Positions 57,458 to 64,000 of a DNA stretch of 64,000 nt are shown in pieces (the first letter of the stretch is position 1; each line of letters begins with the position of its first letter). A program made the position numbers and the translations under genes. Origin of the DNA: Methylophilaceae bacterium (GTDB taxonomy: Bacteria; Pseudomonadota; Gammaproteobacteria; Burkholderiales; Methylophilaceae); contig JAPKBG010000008.1 in the NCBI GenBank assembly GCA_028823485.1, positions 1-64,000 of the forward strand, in the 5' to 3' direction. The notes under the pieces are model-generated. The model had not been told where the DNA came from, searched no databases, and saw only the letters and a list, made by a program, of their open reading frames with translations.

Positions 57458-58666
57458 TTATAAGGTAATGTTAGCTAACTTAGCAACGGTATTAATATCT
57501 TTATCACCGCGACCTGAGAGGTTAACTAGAATAATTTCATCTTTGCGCATGGTTTTCGCCATTTTTTCAGCATGGGCTAGCGCGTGACTAGTTTCCAATG
57601 CTGGGATAATACCTTCTGTACGACACAGGTTATGAAAGGCCGCCATCGCCTCATCATCGGTAATGCCTACATATTCCGCACGTTCAATGTCTTTCAACCA
57701 AGCATGCTCCGGGCCTACGCCAGGGTAATCTAAGCCAGCCGACACTGAATGTGTATCGATAATATTACCATCTGCATCTTGCATCAAATAAGTACGGTTG
57801 CCGTGTAAAACACCAACTGCGCTGTTTTTTGTTGCCGTCAACGGCGCCGCATGACGACCCGTTTCTATGCCATCACCTGCCGCTTCAACACCAATTAAAC
57901 GCACATTAGGCACATCAATATAAGGATGGAAAATACCCATGGCATTAGAGCCGCCGCCGACACAAGCCACGACAGCATCAGGCTGACGTCCAATCATCTC
58001 TTTCATTTGTTCTTTTGCTTCGATACCAATCACCGTTTGAAAGTCACGCACCATCATTGGATAAGGGTGTGGGCCAGCCACTGTGCCGATAATATAAAAC
58101 GTATTTGAAATATTGGTTACCCAGTCGCGCATCGCCTCATTCAAGGCATCTTTAAGCGTCTTGGAGCCACTTTCGACTGGCACGACGGTTGCACCAAGCA
58201 ATTTCATTCTAAAGACGTTAGGCGCCTGACGCTTCACATCTTCCGAACCCATGTAGACCACGCACTCCAAGCCTAAGCGAGCGGCAATCGTTGCTGTTGC
58301 AACGCCGTGCTGACCAGCGCCTGTTTCAGCAATCACTCTAGGTTTGCCCATGCGTTTGGCTAATAGCGCTTGTCCAATGGTGTTGTTAACTTTATGCGCG
58401 CCAGTATGATTTAAGTCTTCACGCTTTAAATAGATTTGTGCACCACCAATTTTATCTGACAAGCGTTCTGCATGATAAATCGGGCTTGGACGACCAACAA
58501 AATGTTTAAGGTCATATGCATATTCAGCCAAGAACTCAGGATCGTAACGATACTTCTCATACATCACACGCAACTCATCCAGCGCCTCAACTAATGTCTC
58601 CGCAACAAAAGAGCCTCCAAATTGACCAAAATGGCCACGTTCATCTGGCATATCATATAATTGCAT
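57458..58666 (-). CDS. trpB: Tryptophan synthase beta subunit
   Basis: A 402-residue PLP enzyme of fold type II. The PLP lysine is in [34 protein letters not shown] forms the catalytic loop, and [15 protein letters not shown] binds the PLP phosphate. It condenses indole with serine. TrpF precedes it by 9 bases. No trpE, trpD or trpC is in the window, so the pathway is split, as is usual in betaproteobacteria. Confidence 0.97.
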   Translation of the reverse strand: MQLYDMPDERGHFGQFGGSFVAETLVEALDELRVMYEKYRYDPEFLAEYAYDLKHFVGRPSPIYHAERLSDKIGGAQIYLKREDLNHTGAHKVNNTIGQALLAKRMGKPRVIAETGAGQHGVATATIAARLGLECVVYMGSEDVKRQAPNVFRMKLLGATVVPVESGSKTLKDALNEAMRDWVTNISNTFYIIGTVAGPHPYPMMVRDFQTVIGIEAKEQMKEMIGRQPDAVVACVGGGSNAMGIFHPYIDVPNVRLIGVEAAGDGIETGRHAAPLTATKNSAVGVLHGNRTYLMQDADGNIIDTHSVSAGLDYPGVGPEHAWLKDIERAEYVGITDDEAMAAFHNLCRTEGIIPALETSHALAHAEKMAKTMRKDEIILVNLSGRGDKDINTVAKLANITL

Positions 58667-58675
58667 TACTACTCC

Positions 58676-59287
58676 TTAATGAATTGCCGCCATGAATGCT
58701 GCAATCTTTACTGAATTTTTAATTCCTTTACTGGTTTCTACACCACCGCTAACATCAACTGCGTAAGGCTTAACTTGCTTGACGGCTTCATTCACATTCT
58801 CCGGCGTTAAGCCGCCTGCTAAGATTATCGGAACAGAAAGATTGTTAGGAATTAAACTCCAATCAAATACTTGCCCAGTACCACCAACTGCATGCTCAGA
58901 ATAGGTATCTAACAGCAATGCTTTGGCTGTACCATACGCTTGTGCGTATTGTATCAAATTTGTATCTGTTTTGACGCGAATTACTTTTAAATATGGCAAA
59001 CTATATTGCGCACATGCGACTTCAGACTCTTCCCCATGAAACTGCAATACATCTATTCGCACTCGAGATAATACGGCATTTACTTCCGCCTGTGTGGGGT
59101 CGACGAATAAGGCAACAACGCTTACAAACGGTGGCAATCCAGCACTAATGGTTGCCGCCTGCTCTATAGACACATAACGTGGGCTAGGCTTGTAAAAAAC
59201 AAGCCCTATCGCATCGGCGCCGTATTCAACAGCAGCTAATGCATCTTCAAGTCGAGTAATACCACAGATTTTTGCGCGCGTTCGCAT
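58676..59287 (-). CDS. trpF: Phosphoribosylanthranilate isomerase
   Basis: A 203-residue TIM barrel. KICGITRLEDALAAVEYGAD contains the catalytic Cys, LQFHGEES follows, and the catalytic Asp and phosphate-binding loop lie in LLLDTYSEHAVGGTG and VDVSGGVETSKGIK. It is a stand-alone TrpF, not fused to TrpC. It lies 81 bases behind truA and starts the trpFBA group. Confidence 0.95.
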   Translation of the reverse strand: MRTRAKICGITRLEDALAAVEYGADAIGLVFYKPSPRYVSIEQAATISAGLPPFVSVVALFVDPTQAEVNAVLSRVRIDVLQFHGEESEVACAQYSLPYLKVIRVKTDTNLIQYAQAYGTAKALLLDTYSEHAVGGTGQVFDWSLIPNNLSVPIILAGGLTPENVNEAVKQVKPYAVDVSGGVETSKGIKNSVKIAAFMAAIH

Positions 59288-59368
59288 AAACTAAAACCAT
59301 CCAATTCTAATTGTGTAAGACTATCTTAAACACAGCTTTATGTCACAGATTCTTAATATATAGCAGGT

Positions 59369-60148
59369 CTAAATTAACCCAATATTTTTCGCACCACTGG
59401 GCAACTGCCATTGCTCAGCATAGTCAACGCCGGTTAGATACAAACCATTGGGGGAGAATGTTGGTGGCGATAAGGTTCTATCCTTTTGCGCTAACAACTC
59501 TTTAACCAACTCTGGTGGATACTTGCTATTTCCCACATAGATCAGCGCGCCGAGCATATTACGTACTTGGTGCTGTAAAAAAGCATTTGCAGAAAATTTA
59601 AAAATGAACTGACCTCCCGCCTGCCTAACACGGGCTTCATGCATCGTTCTAATCGGCGTTTTAGCTTGGCATTCACTGGCGCGAAAAGCACTGAAATCAT
59701 GCTCGCCAATTAAATAGCTTGCCCCCTTTTGCATGGCAACAAGGCTTAGCGGCAGGTGGTACCAACCCGCTTTAGTCGCTAAGATAGCTGGAGAAACAGA
59801 GGCATTAATGAGGATATATTCGTAATGTCTAAGCTGTGCTGAAAATCGCGCATGAAACTCATCTGTGACTCTTTTCGACCATACAACACGGACAGAAGGC
59901 GGCAAAAATGCATTAACGCCTCCCACCCAAGCATACTCATCCCGATCACTCTTCGTATCAAAGTGCACAACCTGCATTAGCGCATGTACGCCTGCATCAG
60001 TGCGTCCTGCGGCATGCACACGCACCGAGTGTTTTGCAATTGAGGCAATTGCCGTTTCTAACGCATCTTGTACACCGCAACCGCTTGATTGACTTTGCCA
60101 GCCACAAAAATCAGCACCATCATATTCGAGACCTAATGCAATCCGCAT
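59369..60148 (-). CDS. truA: tRNA pseudouridine(38-40) synthase TruA
   Basis: A 259-residue pseudouridine synthase. The catalytic Asp is in AAGRTDAGVHALMQVVHFDT, ALGLEYDGADFCGWQSQ opens the protein, and FLQHQVRNMLGALIYVG is the C-terminal motif. It modifies U38-U40 in the tRNA anticodon arm. It directly abuts the CbiQ-like gene upstream and precedes trpF, the conserved asd-fimV-truA-trpF order with one gene inserted. Confidence 0.95.
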   Translation of the reverse strand: MRIALGLEYDGADFCGWQSQSSGCGVQDALETAIASIAKHSVRVHAAGRTDAGVHALMQVVHFDTKSDRDEYAWVGGVNAFLPPSVRVVWSKRVTDEFHARFSAQLRHYEYILINASVSPAILATKAGWYHLPLSLVAMQKGASYLIGEHDFSAFRASECQAKTPIRTMHEARVRQAGGQFIFKFSANAFLQHQVRNMLGALIYVGNSKYPPELVKELLAQKDRTLSPPTFSPNGLYLTGVDYAEQWQLPSGAKNIGLI

Positions 60149-60787
60149 TTACAAAACCAATTCAACAATTAAGATTAATGAAATTGCACCAATCACCATG
60201 TAATCAACCCAAGTTTGCTTTGGGTTATCTAATGTAAACGCGACATCATCATGCGTTTCATCATCAAAGATGTTACTTAAATAATCGCCAATATTACTGC
60301 TTAAACGAGACTTCTTTTCTTGGTTGCTCTGTTGCAACTCAACGTAGTGTAAGGTTAACCATAAACGTGCAGCAAAACACTTTACATCTAATCCCAAATA
60401 AGAAAGTGGTTGCATTAAAAAATAAAGACCTGATATTAATTGCTGTCTGGTATTTTGAGTCAACACCATCGATAGTGCCGCCAACATAACAGCAATTCTT
60501 AACACCTGCTCTACTCCCGTATGCAAACCCTCATAGGTTGGTTTAAAGCTAAACGGCCAATGTGTAACGTGCTCACCCGGCGTATTAAATATAAAAATCA
60601 ATAGCATGACTAAATAAAACCATTTCAAACGTCGCATTAATCGAAAGAAATGACTGTTATTTAAATAAACCAAGAGTGCCAACAAAGTTAGCATTAAGAA
60701 TATCAAAACAGTGAGATGCAAAACATTGACAGTTAATGCAAACAAAAAGAAAGAAATCAACTGCGTTTTTGTATTCAAAATAACCAT
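60149..60787 (-). CDS. CbiQ-like (ECF transporter T-component family) membrane protein
   Basis: A roughly 212-residue membrane protein with five to six hydrophobic segments, and a conserved EGLHTGVEQVLRIAVMLAALSMVL stretch like the coupling region of CbiQ/EcfT. ATG at 60787 is chosen because AGGGGA lies just before it, and because the possible longer N-terminus would run through a terminator at 60823-60850. No ATPase or S-component gene is nearby, so energy-coupling transport is not supported by context. It abuts truA. Family similarity is moderate; function is unknown. Confidence 0.65.
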   Translation of the reverse strand: MVILNTKTQLISFFLFALTVNVLHLTVLIFLMLTLLALLVYLNNSHFFRLMRRLKWFYLVMLLIFIFNTPGEHVTHWPFSFKPTYEGLHTGVEQVLRIAVMLAALSMVLTQNTRQQLISGLYFLMQPLSYLGLDVKCFAARLWLTLHYVELQQSNQEKKSRLSSNIGDYLSNIFDDETHDDVAFTLDNPKQTWVDYMVIGAISLILIVELVL

Positions 60788-60822
60788 CGATCCCCTGTGC
60801 TGACTAGTATTAAAAACAATAT

Positions 60823-60850
60823 AAAAAAACCGGACAGTAGCCCGGCTTTT
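60823..60850 (-). terminator. Intrinsic terminator after fimV
   Basis: On the minus strand AGCCGG-GCTACTGT-CCGGTT is followed by a run of T residues. It starts 15 bases beyond the fimV stop, ending that transcript and implying a separate promoter for the CbiQ-like gene, truA and trp genes. Confidence 0.82.
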
Positions 60851-60865
60851 AAATACCAATAGGCA

Positions 60866-62755
60866 TTAGGCTAAGTAAGACAACATCTGATAAGCACGTT
60901 TACGTTGACTTAAGTTACCTTCTTTTAACACTTCTTCTAGTAGCTCTTTCGCACCATCCTTATCTTTCATATCAATATAAGCAGCCACTAATTCCAATTT
61001 AGTTTCCACCCCTTCAAATGCGGGTGTTAAAGAATCTGGCTCGGCCTCCACTTCGTCTGCTTCAGCAGTTTTTGCTGGCGTGTTGTCGCCATCATCACTA
61101 ATGTCTAATGAAATACTAGACAGATCCACCATATAAGCTTGTTCAACAACATTGGCTATTTCTAAGGCCGATTTATCAACATCAAAAACATCGCCAGTTG
61201 TTGCATCAGCAACCCCAGAAAAACCACTTTCTGCTGCATCACTGCCTGAGTCTAAAAAATTTAAATTAGCCTCTGTTGCTAACGATGAGTCAGAAAAATC
61301 AGAAGCATCAAGCGCCTTTGAAGTGTCGCCCATATTGATATTCCCGCTAGCGGTATCACCAAAAACGGTATTAGCTTTCCAGCTACCAGAAGTCATAATA
61401 TCTTGTTCAAAATCTTCTAGCTTTTTACTCGGCTTGTTTTGTGAAAATAACCAGCATACCAATAAAAGCGCGATTAACAATGCAACAACACCTAAAATAA
61501 TTTTATCCAACTGCTTAAACATTCCCACAACACTATTTAGCAAACTAGTCGCCTCTTTACCAAAATCTACAGACTTGGTTTCGGCAACCTTGATTTCAGC
61601 TGTTTTTGCTGATTTTTCTTGCGCGTCCAGCAGAGCATCGTTTTTAAGCGTCAATAGCTTCTGCATATCAGCTATTTGCTTCTGCATATCAGCTATCTGC
61701 CTCCCTAATGCAGCAGTTCTTTCTTTAGCCTCTTTCAGACCTTTTTCACTCGCACCAACCTCTTCTTGCAATGCCGTCATTTTGGCTTGCATGCTTGCAT
61801 CTTTAGCATCCGCGCCATTTGTTGAAATTTTCACAACATCTTTAGGTGTTTTACTTTTTGATACTGACTGATCTGTGGCCGCAGACTTGATTTTACCGCT
61901 TGATGACTGTGCATCTTCGTTGCTAGCAGCTGGTGTTCGCGTACCAATCGCAGCAGCTAGTTTATTGCGGTATTTATTCCAGTCTGCAGTCTGTAGTTTG
62001 ATTTCTTTTACTGCTTTTTTGCGTGTCACTGCACTTAATGCTTCTTCTGAAGGTGCCTGTAAAATCTTACCCACTTTCAATCGATTCATATTGCTATCGA
62101 CAAATGCTTCAGGGTTGGCTTCAAACAATGCAACCAAAATTCTATCCAGACTAACACCATCAGGCCGCATGCGACGTGCAATCTTTGATAAGGTATCACC
62201 ACTTCGTGTCAGGTGTTCTTTTGTTGTTGTTCTTTTTGCAAGCTCAGTTGCTTTAAGCGCACCGCTCTTTTTAATATTAGACGTACTGTTATTCACAGAA
62301 GTATTGTCGAATGAATTTATCGCAGGCGGTGTTGGCTTGCTAACCTCACGCTTGTATTCTGACGGATCTAGTAATGTAGTGTACTGTCTGATAATACGGC
62401 CATTACCCCACTCAAGCACCACTAGCATATCAATAAAAGGCTTAGAAATCGGTTGGTTAGAACTTAACTTAAGTACCTTTTTACCATTTGCATCATTACC
62501 GACATTGATTTTAATATTCTTCTGATCAGCTGTTATTTCTATCCCTTGTGCCAAATGGGCTTCTTCTGAGGCCAAACTAGCTTTGAGCGTCGATAATTCA
62601 GCAGATGTTGAATACAGCAAGTCAATAGTCGCTCTAAATGGCTCACCGATGCCTGAAGCGACTTTCATTTGTCCCAATCCTGCCGCAGCCGCGACCACGG
62701 GCAACAACACTAAGCATAGCGCAATTGAAATGTTCTTTATTTTTGAGAAATACAC
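60866..62755 (-). CDS. fimV: FimV/HubP family polar protein with LysM domain
   Basis: A 629-residue protein. Signal peptide residues 1-25 (ALCLVLLPVVAAAA), FimV N-terminal region 26-135 (GLGQMKVASGIGEPFRATID), LysM peptidoglycan-binding domain about 181-235 (HLTRSGDTLSKIARRMRPDG), coiled coil about 325-385 with a tandem IADMQKQ-IADMQKL repeat, membrane helix 418-438, acidic cytoplasmic segment, and a C-terminal FimV/TPR-like helix pair (KLELVAAYIDMKDKDGAKELLEEV). Such proteins organise the cell pole and type IV pilus function. It is shorter than Pseudomonas FimV (about 920 residues). Position between asd and truA is conserved. Confidence 0.92.
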   Translation of the reverse strand: MYFSKIKNISIALCLVLLPVVAAAAGLGQMKVASGIGEPFRATIDLLYSTSAELSTLKASLASEEAHLAQGIEITADQKNIKINVGNDANGKKVLKLSSNQPISKPFIDMLVVLEWGNGRIIRQYTTLLDPSEYKREVSKPTPPAINSFDNTSVNNSTSNIKKSGALKATELAKRTTTKEHLTRSGDTLSKIARRMRPDGVSLDRILVALFEANPEAFVDSNMNRLKVGKILQAPSEEALSAVTRKKAVKEIKLQTADWNKYRNKLAAAIGTRTPAASNEDAQSSSGKIKSAATDQSVSKSKTPKDVVKISTNGADAKDASMQAKMTALQEEVGASEKGLKEAKERTAALGRQIADMQKQIADMQKLLTLKNDALLDAQEKSAKTAEIKVAETKSVDFGKEATSLLNSVVGMFKQLDKIILGVVALLIALLLVCWLFSQNKPSKKLEDFEQDIMTSGSWKANTVFGDTASGNINMGDTSKALDASDFSDSSLATEANLNFLDSGSDAAESGFSGVADATTGDVFDVDKSALEIANVVEQAYMVDLSSISLDISDDGDNTPAKTAEADEVEAEPDSLTPAFEGVETKLELVAAYIDMKDKDGAKELLEEVLKEGNLSQRKRAYQMLSYLA

Positions 62756-62937
62756 TGTTTCACCTTGAATTTCTTGAAGCTTAAATACGACTTAAATTAA
62801 TGCCATTTATATACAATAAGTAAGCTAGCATCAATTAGTTACCGATGCAAGCTGATAATACACATTATATTCTTTCCGTATGTGTCTGTTTATGAATCCC
62901 ATCTCTTTTTCACCAAAAACATCTAGCCACTCACATG

Positions 62938-64000
62938 CTATTGATTGACAAGCACTCGCAGCATACGTCTTAAAGGCTCTGCCGCACCCCATAACAACTG
63001 GTCTCCAACGCCAAACGCTGAAAGGTACTCATCGCCCATGGCTAACTTGCGTAGTCGACCCACAGGTGTCTCTAACTTACCAGTCAGAACCGCTGGTGAC
63101 AGCGCTGCGATACTTGCCTCTCGTGTATTAGGAACCACTGTAGCCCAATCATTAGCCTCAGCTAACATTTGCTCTATTTCATCTAACGGCACATTCTGCT
63201 TCAACTTAAGTGTAAAAGCCTGTGAGTGACAGCGCATTGCCCCAATACGCACACATAAACCATCAATCGGAATTGGGTTGCTAGAACGACCAATGATTTT
63301 GTTGGTCTCTACGCCACCCTTCCACTCCTCTTTACTTTGCCCATTGGCGACTTCCACATCAATCCATGGAATCAGGCTACCAGCCAATGGTACGCCAAAG
63401 CTGTCTGTTGGAAATGCATCTGACTGGATGGTATTGGCCACTTGTTTATCAATATCTAAAATTGCAGAGGCTGGGTTTGCTAGTAATGCACTTGCATCTG
63501 CGTGAATAGCGCCCATTTGCTGAATGAGCTCACGCATATTCTGCGCACCCGCACCAGACGCAGCTTGGTAGGTCATTGAAGTCGCCCACTCGATTAAATC
63601 GGCTTTGAACAAACCATGTAGTGACATCAACATCAGTGAAACGGTGCAGTTACCACCGATCCAATTTTTACCACCTGCATGCATGGCATCTTTGATAAGA
63701 TCCATATTGACAGGGTCAAGCACAATCACGGCTTCATTATTCATGCGTAATGTTGATGCTGCATCCACCCAATGGCCATTCCAACCATCCGCTCTAAGCT
63801 TAGGAAAAACTTCCTTGGTGTAGTCACCACCTTGGCAAGACACAATCACGTCCATGGCTGTTAAGTCAGCAATGCTTTTGGCATTCTTAAGTGTTGGAGA
63901 GTCTTTGCCTACATTCGGTGCTAGCTTACCTGCTTGTGAGGTTGTGAAAAATTGCGGCTCAATATCCGCAAAATCATTCTCCTCCATCATGCGTTGCATG
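62938..64000 (-). CDS. asd: Aspartate-semialdehyde dehydrogenase, partial at right edge
   Basis: The frame runs from the right edge to a stop at 62938, so about 15-20 N-terminal residues with the NADP-binding glycine motif lie outside. [21 protein letters not shown] is visible near the edge. The active-site cysteine is in [17 protein letters not shown], and the catalytic His region is [13 protein letters not shown]. The pattern is that of the gram-negative, E. coli-type Asd. It reduces aspartyl phosphate to the semialdehyde for lysine, threonine, methionine and diaminopimelate. The ATG at 63999 is internal, not the start. Confidence 0.95.
   Translation of the reverse strand, partial: MQRMMEENDFADIEPQFFTTSQAGKLAPNVGKDSPTLKNAKSIADLTAMDVIVSCQGGDYTKEVFPKLRADGWNGHWVDAASTLRMNNEAVIVLDPVNMDLIKDAMHAGGKNWIGGNCTVSLMLMSLHGLFKADLIEWATSMTYQAASGAGAQNMRELIQQMGAIHADASALLANPASAILDIDKQVANTIQSDAFPTDSFGVPLAGSLIPWIDVEVANGQSKEEWKGGVETNKIIGRSSNPIPIDGLCVRIGAMRCHSQAFTLKLKQNVPLDEIEQMLAEANDWATVVPNTREASIAALSPAVLTGKLETPVGRLRKLAMGDEYLSAFGVGDQLLWGAAEPLRRMLRVLVNQ

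Noticed and set aside
61152-62525. Long plus-strand reading frames opposite fimV
   Set aside because: They are antisense products of the low-complexity FimV coding sequence with no family resemblance.

Overview
The window looks like a chromosomal segment of an AT-rich betaproteobacterium, most probably a methylotroph of the family Methylophilaceae (Methylotenera-like). This is an inference from gene content: pqqBCDE, formate-tetrahydrofolate ligase, a betaproteobacterial cysB-cysI-DUF934-cysH-cysDN sulfate assimilation locus, the orders gyrA-serC-pheA-hisC and fimV-truA-trpFBA-accD-folC-cvpA-purF-metZ, and the general closeness of the proteins to that family. No rRNA, tRNA or CRISPR array was seen.

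Layout. 1-8347 (minus strand): a surface-polysaccharide locus. An EPS-type MarR regulator overlaps a mannose-1-phosphate guanylyltransferase gene, followed by an RmlD-like reductase, PseB, PseC, an aldo/keto reductase, a NeuB/PseI-type synthase, an SpsF-like cytidylyltransferase and a class III aminotransferase cut by the left edge. Most junctions overlap by 4 nt or abut. 8429-13144 (minus): hslR, a LonH-type protease, moaE, moaD and rmuC. 13191-16662: a variable island with a decayed PPK2 gene, an IS3-type transposase remnant, and a short integron cassette array with no integrase in view. One cassette carries a cold-shock protein gene and one carries an Acr3-type arsenite transporter gene whose stop codon lies inside its attC site. 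A frameshifted secreted-protein gene follows. 16720-21816: a DUF202 membrane protein, an AI-2E family transporter, a YigZ protein, fhs, a HerA/DUF853 gene fragment and two small envelope proteins.

21848-30006: cysB faces a TauE/SafE permease gene, followed by cysI, DUF934 and cysH (APS-reductase type), a decayed VOC gene, cysD, cysN and fdxA, ending in a strong bidirectional terminator. 30023-33654: a FadL-type porin, an unassigned 470-base gap, a CPA1 antiporter and a YgjP-like metallopeptidase. 33744-39409 (minus): parC, parE and a Bcr/CflA exporter. 39461-42804 (minus): pqqBCDE with its own terminator and no adjacent pqqA. 43014-50067 (minus): gyrA, serC, pheA, hisC and aroG. 50205-64000 (minus): asd (partial), fimV, a solitary CbiQ-like protein, truA, trpFBA, accD, folC, a SPOR protein, cvpA, purF, and metZ behind a SAM-II riboswitch.

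The most rewarding non-coding observations are the attC sites and cassette boundaries at 14003-15817 and the complete promoter, SAM-II aptamer and terminator arrangement in front of metZ. The most rewarding protein-level observation is the unusual nonulosonate-type sugar gene set at the left edge. Intact genes sit beside four decaying ones (PPK2, IS3 orfA, HerA, VOC).
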